A DNA stretch of 64,000 nucleotides from an uncultured Muribaculum sp. (lineage in GTDB: Bacteria; Bacteroidota; Bacteroidia; Bacteroidales; Muribaculaceae), in the NCBI GenBank assembly GCA_910589555.1, contig CAJUTE010000006.1:34348-98347 (forward strand), written 5' to 3'. The position numbers and the translations under genes are program-made. Shown here piece after piece: positions 32,367 to 41,343 of the stretch. Within the stretch, counting starts at the first letter, position 1. The number at the start of each line of letters is the position of its first letter. The notes beneath the pieces are model-generated. The model ran no database searches, was not told where the DNA came from, and worked only from the letters and a program-made list of their open reading frames with translations.

Positions 32367-34448
32367 ATGAAATCAATTTTCATTTCTGTTCCGATAGCTC
32401 TGACAGCACTTTCCTCAGCTGCCCAGGAAACGGTAGATACAATCGCAACTCAACAGCTACAGGAAATAGTTATCGCGGCTCCTAAAGTTATCCGAAAAGC
32501 CGACATGGATGTTTATCACCCGTCGGAAAGCGCAGTGAACAACTCCAAAAACGGAATGCAACTGCTCAGGAACCTTATGATTCCAACGCTTTCAGTCAAC
32601 GATGCGCTCGGATCCATAACTTCAGGAGGTCAAAGTGTGCAGGCGCGCATCAATGGCAGAGAGGCGACAATAGAACAGATACAACAACTATTGCCGGAAA
32701 CAATAAAACGCGTGGAATGGATCGACAATCCGGGACTTCGCTACAACGGCGCCACCGGCGTTATAAATTTCATCGTGTCCAATCCGGCAACCGGCGGGTC
32801 ATTGATGGCATACGCAAATCCGTCACTGAATTCCGCATGGGGCATGTATCGCGCCGCAGTGAAAATCAATCATGGCAGATCACAGTGGGGAGCATCAGTC
32901 AACTATAAACTCGCAAACCACCTGTCGGCATATCGCGAATTCAGCGAATCATTCACGATGCCCGACGGTACTAAAATTAATCGCAGCGAAAAGCCTCACG
33001 GCGGATATTTAAGCGACTCATTCGGCAGCATTCAATTGGACTACAGTTATATCAAGCCCGACACAACCGTAATTTGGGTAGCGGTACATGGCTATAAACA
33101 GTTGCCCGAGACATCTTTATATCGCAGCTTAATGTCGGAATCATCAGGATTAAGCAATGTGCTGATCAGCGACTTTGATTCACAATCAGGATTCACTCCG
33201 TCATTTACCGCCTATCTGGAACAGCACCTTCCTCACAAGCAATTGATAGCAGTGGATTTCAACGGTTCGTTCTACAACGGCAGCACACAGCGCACCTATA
33301 CTGAAGAGGAGGATGCCGGTCAAGGAACCGCAATCGCTGATGTCAACACCGCAATCAAGGACCGCAATCAGGCATACGGCATCGAAGCCGATTACATAAA
33401 AAATTGGTCACAATCCCGCTTTACAGCCGGGATAAATTACAAGGCAAACCGCAACCGCTCGACATACGAAAATCTTGGCAATGAAATTTTTCACCAACGT
33501 CAGGACCGCCTGTATTTTTTCGGCGAGTATTTCCAACGCATCAACAAAGTGACATTGACAGCAGGATTAGGAGCCCAATACACCTCATTTAAATTCAAAG
33601 AAACCAACCAAGGCACTGATTCCTGGAATCTGAGACCACAATTCACCTTCACATATCGCCCCAATCAGATACACCAATTGCGGCTAAATTTCACATCATG
33701 GCAAACCGCACCATCGCTTGCCGAAACCAACGTAGTGCCCCAGCAAGTCGACGCATTTCAATGGTCGCAGGGCAACCCTGATCTGCATACGTCACAATCA
33801 TATATGCTCACACTGCGTTACAGCTATGACCTAAAACGCATCTCCGGATCATTCGGCATCCGGGCTTTCTCAAGTCCCGATGCCATAGCGCCATATACAT
33901 TTTGGAGCAATGACCGCCTCATCACAAGCCATGAAAACAGCAAAGGACTGCAAAATCTTTCATTTTGGCTCGCTCCGAGCATCGAAGTGGTTCCCGGATG
34001 GATGTGGATTGAAGGCATGGTTCAATATCGTGCCGAACGCATGAAAGGCACCGGCTATACACGTTATAACCATGACTGGAGCGGGCAAGGCGGCGTGATT
34101 CTGCAACATTGGGGTTGGCAGTTGGTGATAATGTATCAACGCGCTCAACGCGATTTGTGGGGACAAAAGCTCTCTTGGGGAGAGGATATATCGCTCATCA
34201 ATCTCGAATATAACCGGAAGAATTGGCAGTTTGGCGCGTCTCTCATTTGTCCATTCACAAAATATGACCAAGGAGCACGCTCCTATGACCCATATCATAC
34301 CTATGAAAAACACATCAGAATAAACGGCTATCCCATGCCGTGCATCTCCGTGTCATACAATCTCCAGTGGGGACGACAACGCCGCGATGCCCGCAAAATC
34401 GTGAACGCTGACGGAGAGGTCACAAAATCATCGGCAGCCCGCCGTTAA
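32367..34448 (+). CDS. TonB-dependent outer-membrane receptor
   Basis: A 693-residue TonB-dependent receptor. After a signal peptide (...LSSAAQE) comes a plug domain (~30-150) with LQEIVIAAPKVIRKADMDVY, SVQARINGREATIEQIQQLLP and YNGATGVINFIV, then a ~22-strand barrel. Unlike SusC it lacks an N-terminal carboxypeptidase-regulatory domain, so it belongs to the shorter outer-membrane beta-barrel/TBDR type that takes up small ligands (siderophores, cofactors, peptides). The substrate is unknown. It is translationally coupled to the preceding lipoprotein, with a terminator at 34499-34532. Confidence 0.88.
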   Translation: MKSIFISVPIALTALSSAAQETVDTIATQQLQEIVIAAPKVIRKADMDVYHPSESAVNNSKNGMQLLRNLMIPTLSVNDALGSITSGGQSVQARINGREATIEQIQQLLPETIKRVEWIDNPGLRYNGATGVINFIVSNPATGGSLMAYANPSLNSAWGMYRAAVKINHGRSQWGASVNYKLANHLSAYREFSESFTMPDGTKINRSEKPHGGYLSDSFGSIQLDYSYIKPDTTVIWVAVHGYKQLPETSLYRSLMSESSGLSNVLISDFDSQSGFTPSFTAYLEQHLPHKQLIAVDFNGSFYNGSTQRTYTEEEDAGQGTAIADVNTAIKDRNQAYGIEADYIKNWSQSRFTAGINYKANRNRSTYENLGNEIFHQRQDRLYFFGEYFQRINKVTLTAGLGAQYTSFKFKETNQGTDSWNLRPQFTFTYRPNQIHQLRLNFTSWQTAPSLAETNVVPQQVDAFQWSQGNPDLHTSQSYMLTLRYSYDLKRISGSFGIRAFSSPDAIAPYTFWSNDRLITSHENSKGLQNLSFWLAPSIEVVPGWMWIEGMVQYRAERMKGTGYTRYNHDWSGQGGVILQHWGWQLVIMYQRAQRDLWGQKLSWGEDISLINLEYNRKNWQFGASLICPFTKYDQGARSYDPYHTYEKHIRINGYPMPCISVSYNLQWGRQRRDARKIVNADGEVTKSSAARR

Positions 34449-34498
34449 CATCTCTGCCTCTCTCCTAAAGCTAAACAACTTTTCATACAGCTAAACCG

Positions 34499-34532
34499 AA
34501 AGCCGGTATCCGCGAGGAATGCCGGCTTTTTA
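34499..34532 (+). terminator. Terminator of the TonB-receptor operon
   Basis: AGCCGG/GCCGGCT with a 14-base loop is followed by five T. It lies 50 bases past the receptor stop. Confidence 0.8.
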
Positions 34533-34584
34533 AGTGTGTTACGTGCGATTCATACTCCCAAATTGACCGTCCATCATAATTTTG

Positions 34585-34615
34585 TTGCCGACGAAGGCGT
34601 TCCAGCCTAATTTTG
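34585..34615 (+). promoter_or_regulatory. Promoter of the outer-membrane barrel gene
   Basis: TTG (34585-34587), 20 bases, then TAATTTTG (34608-34615) matches the Bacteroidota promoter, 13 bases before the ATG at 34629. Confidence 0.6.
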
Positions 34616-34628
34616 CAGCAAAAAAACG

Positions 34629-35528
34629 ATGAAGCAATTTATTTTCACATTCCTTTTGTTTCAGTCATTATTGACATCGGCTCAAGGGTATGTCAGTTAT
34701 GACCATTTTTCCACAAGCACTCTGCGCGACGATACCGGAAACCGATTCGGCTCAGGCGATATGCGAACGATTTCTGCCGGATACAACATTCCGCTGTCAA
34801 TGAAGATGAACGAGCACAACCAGCCTACCCTATGGTCTGCCGGCATCTCAGGCACCTATGCCATAATGTCAAATTCCGGTGAGGCTAAAGAGCTGAATCC
34901 ATGTAAAATCATCAACTCAGGCATCAGCCTCACCCATCTGCGTCCTATTTCAAAAAAATGGAGCATACTCGCTTCGGTGGGATGTGGAATTTATGCTCCG
35001 GTCGATGAAATTTCGTTTAGAAGCATTCTTGGCAGTGGCGGAATCATATTCATTTGCCGGTTGAACGACCATTTGAGCCTTGGCGTTGGAGGCGGAATCA
35101 CGAATTCCTACGGTGCTCCTATGGCAATGCCGATGCTGTATCTTAACTGGCAGCATTATGGCAAATTCTCCTTTGAAATCAATATGGCTAACAGCATCAA
35201 GGTATCGGCATCCACATGGCTATGGAAAAAGCTCAAATTAGAATTCACCCCACTTGAAGTCGACGGGCTGGCGGCAATCACTGTCGATTCCGACAATAAA
35301 GAGTGGATATACTCAATGACAATGCTACAGTCCTATTTTTCGCCATCCTACCATTTCAATGACAAATTCAGCATATTCACTTCCATAGGTGGAAATTGGA
35401 TAAGAGGAATCTCGAAATCAGAGCGTAGTCTGAAAGGATTTTTCAGCAGTTTTAATGACAATGATGAGGAAAAGCCTTATTTCCAGGCAGCACTAAGGTT
35501 GTCGGCAGGAATCAGATTCAAATTCTGA
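34629..35528 (+). CDS. Outer-membrane beta-barrel protein, DUF6268-like
   Basis: A 299-residue protein with a signal peptide (...LTSAQG) and a beta barrel of 12-14 strands ending in FRLSAGIRFKF-like terminal residues (RLSAGIRFKF), the C-terminal Phe typical of proteins inserted by Bam. The sequence style (SAGYNIPLSMKMNEHN) fits the DUF6268 family, recalled not searched. It directly precedes a LytTR regulator and its kinase, which are in the same direction 45 bases later with their own -7 element. The barrel may be a sensor, pore or target of that system; this is inferred from position. Confidence 0.75.
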   Translation: MKQFIFTFLLFQSLLTSAQGYVSYDHFSTSTLRDDTGNRFGSGDMRTISAGYNIPLSMKMNEHNQPTLWSAGISGTYAIMSNSGEAKELNPCKIINSGISLTHLRPISKKWSILASVGCGIYAPVDEISFRSILGSGGIIFICRLNDHLSLGVGGGITNSYGAPMAMPMLYLNWQHYGKFSFEINMANSIKVSASTWLWKKLKLEFTPLEVDGLAAITVDSDNKEWIYSMTMLQSYFSPSYHFNDKFSIFTSIGGNWIRGISKSERSLKGFFSSFNDNDEEKPYFQAALRLSAGIRFKF

Positions 35529-35536
35529 AAAATGAC

Positions 35537-35544
35537 TAACTTTG
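35537..35544 (+). promoter_or_regulatory. -7 element of the LytTR regulator gene
   Basis: TAACTTTG matches TAnnTTTG between the barrel stop (35528) and the regulator ATG (35572). The -33 box is unclear. Confidence 0.5.
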
Positions 35545-35571
35545 AGTTTTAATTCATTCATCATAATACGG

Positions 35572-36333
35572 ATGGTAAGATACCTTATAATAGAAGATGA
35601 GTCTCTCGCATACGAGGAGCTTAAGCGAATGATGGATTTATTGCGGCATGACTATCAAATGGCAGGCTGGGCGCAAAGCATCACACAAAGCGTGGCATTG
35701 TTAAAGTCGCAGCAATTTGACTTAATTCTCGCCGATATTTCTCTTGGCGATGGTCTTTGTTTCGAAATATTCGAGCAGATAGCGGTTGATATACCTGTAA
35801 TATTCACAACAGCCTATGATGAATATGCCATTAAAGCGTTCAAGGCAAATGGCATCGACTATCTATTGAAACCGATAGAAAAGGAAGAACTCGAATCAGC
35901 GATTGGACGGTTTGAAAAAAGATTGATCGTTCCGGGCGACCATGCCAAGATGGCAAAAACAGCAAATGCTTATAGCGACAACTTGCCCAAGTCACGATTT
36001 CTTGTACAATCGGGCGATACCTATATGCACATCAACACCAATGATGTGGCGGCATTCTACAGCGAAGATAAATACACTTACCTGCATCTCTTTTCGGGCA
36101 GGCGTTACATAGTGGACTATGCCTTGGACAAACTGGAACAGCTTCTTGACGGCAAATGCTTTTTCCGCATATCGCGTGCCGGAATTGTGAATATAAGGGC
36201 GATAACACGCTGCACAAAACACTTCGGAGGACGGCTGAAACTCCACTATGATCCTGAACTCCCGATGGAAATGCACGTAAGCCGCAGCAGGTCAAAAGAT
36301 TTTCTCAATTGGATTGACGGAAAATACAATTAA
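35572..36333 (+). CDS. LytTR-family response regulator
   Basis: A 253-residue response regulator. The receiver domain (1-~120) has the acidic pair at Glu8/Asp9 and phosphoacceptor Asp55 in LILADISLGDGL, with Lys in the YLLKPIEKEEL end motif. The LytTR DNA-binding domain (~143-250) has FLVQSGDTYMHINTNDVAAFYSEDKYTYLHLFSG and the C-terminal VSRSRSKDFLNWIDG. Such regulators bind imperfect direct repeats upstream of envelope genes. I start it at the ATG at 35572; the longer frame at 35542 needs a non-ATG start inside the -7 element. It is five bases before the histidine-kinase gene, so the two are one unit. Confidence 0.93.
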   Translation: MVRYLIIEDESLAYEELKRMMDLLRHDYQMAGWAQSITQSVALLKSQQFDLILADISLGDGLCFEIFEQIAVDIPVIFTTAYDEYAIKAFKANGIDYLLKPIEKEELESAIGRFEKRLIVPGDHAKMAKTANAYSDNLPKSRFLVQSGDTYMHINTNDVAAFYSEDKYTYLHLFSGRRYIVDYALDKLEQLLDGKCFFRISRAGIVNIRAITRCTKHFGGRLKLHYDPELPMEMHVSRSRSKDFLNWIDGKYN

Positions 36334-36338
36334 ACATC

Positions 36339-37358
36339 ATGAAACAGCAGAAATACATAATCTTATTCATCCTTGTAACATCCGTCTCCTTCATCCCATT
36401 TATAGGATTTACGGGGATATACAGTATAATAGGCTGGAATCATGATGATATTGCCCTCCATTTGCTGATAAATCTGCCGGTATGCGCGATAATCGGTTGC
36501 TCCGACTATTTTCTCATCAATTGGCTGGCAAAAGTATGCATTCAAAACAAACCGATGCGGCTTGTGATGGACCTGACCGTGACAACCATTACCTGTGTGG
36601 CAATTATTTGCATTCTGAATTTTATATTATCTGATTTCAGCTTCAGCACGACCGAGCTTATGAAATCGGCTTTGCCGGCAATCCCATGGAACTGGGTTGT
36701 GAGCCTGCTCATCGAATTATTTTTCTACAACAACCGCCAGCAGGAAATCGAGCGCGAAAAGGCTAATTATCAATATATCGCTCTCAGGAATCAAATCAAC
36801 CCCCACTTCTTGTTCAACAGCCTTAACACACTCGCCTCCCTCGCCTATATAGACGGGGAGAAAGCCAATCTGTTCACCAAACGCCTGTCATCGGTCTACC
36901 GCTATCTTCTGTCCAACAATGGAAACCGCACAGTGGAGATAGACCATGAACTCGAATTCGTCAACAAATACCTCTACCTTGAGCAAGTGCGTTTTGAAAA
37001 TGCCATCGATGTGGAGATACAGGATCGGCGGCAGTCAAAGCTCGGCAGAGTAGTTCCGGCAAGCATACAGATGCTTGTGGAGAATGCCATCAAGCACAAT
37101 TCATGTTCAAAGGAATCGCCATTGTCAATACGCATCATCGTCGACAACGACAATGTCACAGTCATCAACAACCTACAACCACGTAAAAACATCGCTCCAT
37201 CGGGAGTCGGACTTGAAAACATAAGACGTCAGTACGAGCTCCTTGACAAAAGAATCACAGTAATCAAAACCGACAAGGAATTTATTGTGACCCTGCCCAC
37301 AATCCACCACCGACAGAAAGGCACCGGTGTGTCATCTACACCCAAAAAGCCCGCTTAG
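36339..37358 (+). CDS. LytS/YehU-type membrane sensor histidine kinase
   Basis: A 339-residue sensor kinase with four hydrophobic segments in the first ~130 residues and no obvious extracytoplasmic domain. The His_kinase motif NQINPHFLFNSLNTLASL puts the phosphorylated His at 156. The ATPase domain has VPASIQMLVENAIKHN (N box) and GVGLENIRRQYELL. It pairs with the LytTR regulator five bases upstream, the usual arrangement in Bacteroidota. The signal is unknown; with short loops it may sense membrane state or a partner protein such as the preceding barrel. The C-terminal tail (TGVSSTPKKPA) is short and unstructured. Confidence 0.92.
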   Translation: MKQQKYIILFILVTSVSFIPFIGFTGIYSIIGWNHDDIALHLLINLPVCAIIGCSDYFLINWLAKVCIQNKPMRLVMDLTVTTITCVAIICILNFILSDFSFSTTELMKSALPAIPWNWVVSLLIELFFYNNRQQEIEREKANYQYIALRNQINPHFLFNSLNTLASLAYIDGEKANLFTKRLSSVYRYLLSNNGNRTVEIDHELEFVNKYLYLEQVRFENAIDVEIQDRRQSKLGRVVPASIQMLVENAIKHNSCSKESPLSIRIIVDNDNVTVINNLQPRKNIAPSGVGLENIRRQYELLDKRITVIKTDKEFIVTLPTIHHRQKGTGVSSTPKKPA

Positions 37359-37367
37359 ACACACTAA

Positions 37368-37460
37368 GTGCCGCCAGGCACGGGTCTGTACCTATCCCCG
37401 ACTGTAGCGAAGCAAAGTCGGGGTAGCACAGCTCTATTCGGCACGAGTCCCGTACGGGAC
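37368..37460. repeat. REP-like multi-hairpin element
   Basis: Three GC-rich hairpins lie in 93 bases: GTGCC/GGCAC (37368-37381), CCCCGACT/AGTCGGGG (37396-37423, extended by CTGT/CACAG flanks) and the perfect 14-bp palindrome GTCCCGTACGGGAC (37447-37460). GTGCCG at the left end can also pair with CGGCAC at 37439-37444, giving alternative folds. No frame spans it. This dense hairpin pattern is like repetitive extragenic elements; copies elsewhere in the genome were not seen in this window. Confidence 0.6.
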
Positions 37461-37489
37461 GAGACTGTCAACCTCAAAACGACACGTAT

Positions 37490-37536
37490 CCATATCAAAA
37501 ACACGCACCCCCGCCGGCTGATGCCGACGGGGGTGC
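37490..37536 (-). terminator. Terminator of the DHH-DUF4827-glmM operon
   Basis: GCACCCCCG (37505-37513) pairs with CGGGGGTGC (37528-37536), with inner CCGGC/GCCG pairs. On the minus strand a T run (37501-37495) follows. It lies 20 bases past the glmM stop. Confidence 0.85.
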
Positions 37537-37557
37537 ACATTATATAGGTACGGTTGT

Positions 37558-38943
37558 TTATGCCAATGAGGCTATCACCGCCTTTATCTGTTGGGCGAGA
37601 GCATTCGCTTCATCCATCGAAGGAGCCTCGGAATATATGCGGATTATAGGCTCGGTATTGGATTTACGCAAGTGAACCCATGAATCGGCAAAGTCAATCT
37701 TCACGCCATCAATATCGGTTATTGTTTCAGAAGCATACTTTTCTTTCACGGCTTCCAGAATCTTGTCAACATCAATATCGGGAGTGAGTTCTATCTTGTT
37801 TTTAGCGATAGCATACTGCGGATATCCGGCTTTCAACTCGCTCACCTTTTTGCCGCTCTTTGCGAGAAGGGTAAGGAACAGTGCCACACCCACAAGGGCA
37901 TCACGGCCATAATGAGATTCCGGATAGATGACACCTCCATTGCCTTCGCCGCCTATCACGGCTCCGGTTTCCTTCATCTTGGTGACTACGTTGACCTCCC
38001 CTACTGCTGCTGCCGAGTAATTGCATCCGTGCTTAACGGTCACATCGCGCAGAGCACGGGAAGAGCTGAGATTGCTTACAGTGGATCCGGGAGTGTTTGC
38101 CAATACGAAATCGGCAATTGACACCAAGGTATATTCCTCGACAAACATCTCACCGTTTTCCATCACGATAGCGAGACGGTCAACGTCAGGATCGACAACG
38201 AAGCCGACATCGGCACGTCCGTCACGCATAAGGTCGGAAATCTGTGTGAGATTTTCCGGAATAGGTTCCGGAGTGTGAGCAAAATGACCCGTTGCCTCGC
38301 AATTAAGCTCAATGATATTCTCCACTCCAAGCGCACGGAGCAACTGGGGAATCACAACACCACCCACTGAGTTCACTGCATCGACAGCCACAGTGAAATT
38401 TGCCTTGCGGATAGCATCGACATCGACAAGTTTCAGATTCAGAACCGAGTCGATGTGTTTACGATTGTAAGTATTGTTAGTATATACTGTTCCAAGATTG
38501 TCGACCGAAGCAAAAGTGTATGCGTTCTCCTCTGCAATACGAAGCACCTCTTTTCCTTGCTCGTCATTCAGGAACTCACCATTCTCATTCAATAGCTTCA
38601 GGGCGTTCCACTGCTTCGGATTATGGGAAGCGGTGATGATTATACCCCCGCAAGCGCCTTCCATCACCACAGCTATCTCAGTAGTGGGGGTCGATGCAAG
38701 ACCTATGTTAACCACGTCAAAACCCATTGCGGTGAGAGTCGACTCCACGAGCCCGCTCACCATGGGACCTGACAGACGCGCATCCCTGCCCACTACTATA
38801 GTGCGAGAAGTGCGAGTGGTGGAGCGTGATATGAAATCGGCATAGGCAGCCGTAAACTTCACCACATCGACAGGGCTCAATCCCTCTCCCGGCACGCCAC
38901 CTATAGTGCCACGTATACCTGAAATTGATTTAATTAAAGACAT
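37558..38943 (-). CDS. glmM: Phosphoglucosamine mutase (or related phosphohexomutase)
   Basis: A 461-residue alpha-D-phosphohexomutase that most likely converts glucosamine-6-phosphate to glucosamine-1-phosphate for cell-wall precursors. Four family sites are visible: the phosphoserine loop TASHNPKQWNALK (Ser106), the metal site DPDVDRLAIV (~240-249), the sugar-binding GGEGNGG (~323-329) and the phosphate-binding SNTEPIIRIYSE near the C terminus. Phosphomannomutase specificity is the alternative, since the sugar loop alone does not settle it. It is last in the DHH-DUF4827-glmM operon, 15 bases after DUF4827. Confidence 0.92.
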   Translation of the reverse strand: MSLIKSISGIRGTIGGVPGEGLSPVDVVKFTAAYADFISRSTTRTSRTIVVGRDARLSGPMVSGLVESTLTAMGFDVVNIGLASTPTTEIAVVMEGACGGIIITASHNPKQWNALKLLNENGEFLNDEQGKEVLRIAEENAYTFASVDNLGTVYTNNTYNRKHIDSVLNLKLVDVDAIRKANFTVAVDAVNSVGGVVIPQLLRALGVENIIELNCEATGHFAHTPEPIPENLTQISDLMRDGRADVGFVVDPDVDRLAIVMENGEMFVEEYTLVSIADFVLANTPGSTVSNLSSSRALRDVTVKHGCNYSAAAVGEVNVVTKMKETGAVIGGEGNGGVIYPESHYGRDALVGVALFLTLLAKSGKKVSELKAGYPQYAIAKNKIELTPDIDVDKILEAVKEKYASETITDIDGVKIDFADSWVHLRKSNTEPIIRIYSEAPSMDEANALAQQIKAVIASLA

Positions 38944-38958
38944 AATCTCAATATTTCT

Positions 38959-39636
38959 TTAGATATTACTCTTAAAATAGCGTATGACATAAAGATAAGG
39001 AATCACGATGCCGATCTCGTCATTAGGACCTTTGCGGGAACGCACCACAATCTCAACCTCGCTGCCATATCCGAGATAATCGAGCGGAAGCTGTATTCCC
39101 TCACCCCACTGAGTGTAGGACTGAGAGTTTTCGTTGTCATAACGTATTGTTATCGCTGTAGCCACATCATAGGCATTACCATAGCCCTCAGGGAGGATTC
39201 CGTCATAATCCTGAAGATTATAGCGGGTGAGACGCACATAAACCAGATCGTTGAATTCAGGACGATTCTCCATGTCGCCGGTTTTCACCACGCGCATATA
39301 TACATCGCCGTCCTCATCCATTCGGTAGAAAGGCGCATCGATCGCCGGATCCTTTATCATTTCATCAAGAGCCTCGCTGAACTTCTTGTCATACTGAGGA
39401 TCGGTCGTGCTGATATTATTGTCGCGGAGCATTTTCTCGGCAAGTTCGTAACGTGTCACAAACACCGAATCATCGGGCACAGTCGACACTACACGCTGGT
39501 CAGCGAGAAACGCGTTGATACTCTTTGTCTCATCGTTAAGAAGATCGGCATAACTCTTTGAGTCTTCACACCCCGAAAAGAGAGTGACAGCGGCAAACAT
39601 CAGCAACGCCGAACCGAGTTTGAATGATATTTTCAT
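38959..39636 (-). CDS. DUF4827 lipoprotein, FKBP-like
   Basis: A 225-residue lipoprotein (lipobox LFSGC, Cys23). The body contains a helical start (YADLLNDETKSINAFLAD...) and a beta-rich domain with RVVKTGDMENRPEFNDLVYVRLTRYNL and a late GYGSEVEIVVRS, reminiscent of FKBP-type folds. These match the Bacteroidales DUF4827 family found beside glmM (known from family memory). FKBP-type isomerase activity is not shown, as catalytic residues are not clear. It lies 29 bases after the DHH gene and 15 before glmM. Confidence 0.85.
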   Translation of the reverse strand: MKISFKLGSALLMFAAVTLFSGCEDSKSYADLLNDETKSINAFLADQRVVSTVPDDSVFVTRYELAEKMLRDNNISTTDPQYDKKFSEALDEMIKDPAIDAPFYRMDEDGDVYMRVVKTGDMENRPEFNDLVYVRLTRYNLQDYDGILPEGYGNAYDVATAITIRYDNENSQSYTQWGEGIQLPLDYLGYGSEVEIVVRSRKGPNDEIGIVIPYLYVIRYFKSNI

Positions 39637-39665
39637 TTTAATTTTTTTGTATTATCGTGATTACT

Positions 39666-40706
39666 TTACTTTTGTTTCAATTTATCAAGGAGTTGCCGTT
39701 CAACCTCGGGGAGAGTCAACATAAATATGTCGACAGCCTCCTCCAGCGAACAGTTCAATTCGCCGCCTGAAGCATTTATATGCCCTCCGCCGTTGAAAAA
39801 CTTCTCGCAGATGTCGTTCACCCTCAAGTCGCCCTTGCTTCGGGAGGAGATTTTTATCTCTCTCTCATCCTCACGTATAAACACCGAGTAAATAATGCCC
39901 GGTATTGAAAGGGGCACGTTCACCAGCCCCTCGGTATCGCCCTTGCGGTAATTGAATTTTTTGAGTTCTTCAGCCGAAAGGGTGATCAACGCCGCTTTCT
40001 GCTCCTCAAAAACTCTCATGTTGGCTATGGCATAAGAATGAAGCTTAAGCACGTTCAAGCTCTTAGTGTCCATCACTTTTTTGTAAATCTCATCCTTATT
40101 GATGCCTTTGCGTATCAATTCGGCGATAATCACATATAGGTCAGGATCGTTAGAGTTATATGAGAAGTTGCCGGTGTCGGTCATCATGCCGGTATATATA
40201 CACGTGGCAGCCTTACGCCCTATCATGCCAAACAATTCAAGGCGGCACAGCAGCCTGAACAGCAAGGCACAGGTCGACGACTGACGCGGATAAGAGATGA
40301 TGATGTCGGCAAAATCCTCAGGATTTTCATGATGGTCAACAAGCACTTTCTTTGCCGTGGCAGAGGCAAGAGCATCGCTCATGCGATCCACGCGATACAG
40401 TGCGTTGAAGTCAAGGCAAAAAATAACCTCGGCTTCACGAAGCAATTTGCTTGCAAAGTCAGTATACTTGGAGTAAGGGACAATCTCTTTAGCACCCGGA
40501 AGACAGCGCAATGAGTCAGGAATGCGGTCAGGAGTGACCACATGAACATCTTTGCCTATCTTTGAAAGGGTGTGCATAAGTCCGAGTGAAGAACCCACTG
40601 CATCGCCGTCGGGCGACATGTGGCAAGTGATAACGATGCGGTCATTCTCCTCAAGGAGCTTTCTCACCGCTTTTACCTTCGATTCCTCGATTAACGGTTG
40701 GAGCAT
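39666..40706 (-). CDS. DHH-family phosphoesterase (NrnA/Orn-like)
   Basis: A 346-residue cytoplasmic phosphoesterase. The DHH domain has motif HMSPDGDAVGSSLGL (His29, Asp33, Asp35), FCLDFN (Asp99) and the signature VDHHENP (Asp124-His125-His126), all metal ligands. The C-terminal DHHA1 domain has the nucleic-acid-contact loop NGGGHINASGGEL (~305-317). NrnA-type enzymes degrade nanoRNA and pAp; cyclic-dinucleotide hydrolysis is a second possibility. It heads the operon with DUF4827 and glmM and has an exact promoter (40731-40762). Confidence 0.92.
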   Translation of the reverse strand: MLQPLIEESKVKAVRKLLEENDRIVITCHMSPDGDAVGSSLGLMHTLSKIGKDVHVVTPDRIPDSLRCLPGAKEIVPYSKYTDFASKLLREAEVIFCLDFNALYRVDRMSDALASATAKKVLVDHHENPEDFADIIISYPRQSSTCALLFRLLCRLELFGMIGRKAATCIYTGMMTDTGNFSYNSNDPDLYVIIAELIRKGINKDEIYKKVMDTKSLNVLKLHSYAIANMRVFEEQKAALITLSAEELKKFNYRKGDTEGLVNVPLSIPGIIYSVFIREDEREIKISSRSKGDLRVNDICEKFFNGGGHINASGGELNCSLEEAVDIFMLTLPEVERQLLDKLKQK

Positions 40707-40730
40707 AAGTGGATATTAAAAATCAATTCA

Positions 40731-40762
40731 CAAAGATAGGGAAATGTCATGTAATTTTCAAA
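40731..40762 (-). promoter_or_regulatory. Promoter of the DHH-DUF4827-glmM operon
   Basis: On the minus strand TTTG (40762-40759), 20 bases, then TATCTTTG (40738-40731): an exact Bacteroidota promoter, 25 bases before the ATG at 40706. Confidence 0.8.
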
Positions 40763-40948
40763 TCACCGATGGCATAACCCGAATTTATTCCACTTATTTA
40801 ACGAATTTACTACTCGTGCACCCTCTGCCGCTTCTAAAGGAAACACTCCGCTACACACATTATTGCAGAAGCTCCACTAATCACGAGAATGCTCAAGGGC
40901 GCTCCGTCACTATGCACAGCTCTTATTAACGCATTTCGCCGGGGGATG
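40763..40948. other. Non-coding stretch with nested complementary segments
   Basis: No gene is seen here. GTGCA (40816-40820) can pair with TGCAC (40913-40917), CCCT (40821-40824) with AGGG (40896-40899) and GCTTCT (40830-40835) with AGAAGC (40867-40872), a nested set that could be a folded RNA or chance. No promoter of the usual type precedes it. Confidence 0.3.
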
Positions 40949-41212
40949 TCATTTTGTCTTTTTCTTCGCAGGTGCCGGTGCTTTAGCCGGTTTCATCCTT
41001 ATGATAATCATGCTGTCGCCAAGCACGTCGATGGTTTGGATCGAATCATGCGGCAACTTTCCAATTTCCGACACAAGGATATTTTGTTGTTTGCCGCCAT
41101 TTATCACAACGACTTTTGGATCTTTTTTCTCCTTTTTGACTGCTTCTGCCGCTCCTGCATGGATCTGCGCTCCCATCATCAGGCAAAATACGGCGATTAA
41201 TAAATGTTTCAT
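40949..41212 (-). CDS. Small secreted Lys/Ala-rich protein
   Basis: An 87-residue protein with a signal peptide (...AQIHAGAAE). The mature part is about 65 residues: a basic opening (VKKEKKDPKVVVINGGKQ), a central beta segment (SIQTIDVLGDSMIIIRM) and a Lys/Pro/Ala tail (KPAKAPAPAKKKTK). It is probably periplasmic; no family is recognised. A TATATTTG -7 element lies about 90 bases upstream (41308-41301 on the minus strand). No T-tailed terminator was seen after it. Confidence 0.65.
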   Translation of the reverse strand: MKHLLIAVFCLMMGAQIHAGAAEAVKKEKKDPKVVVINGGKQQNILVSEIGKLPHDSIQTIDVLGDSMIIIRMKPAKAPAPAKKKTK

Positions 41213-41300
41213 ACTGTATTATTTTATTTGGTTAATGGATAGCGAACTAAAACTCTTTCAGGAAGCTCGTGGATTACGTATATAAATCCGGTTTTATTTG

Positions 41301-41308
41301 CAAATATA
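41301..41308 (-). promoter_or_regulatory. -7 element of the small secreted protein
   Basis: TATATTTG on the minus strand is an exact TAnnTTTG match. The -33 box is not clear. Confidence 0.4.
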
Positions 41309-41343
41309 ATCTATTTCCCGGAAATATCTGTTCCCGAAGCCAC

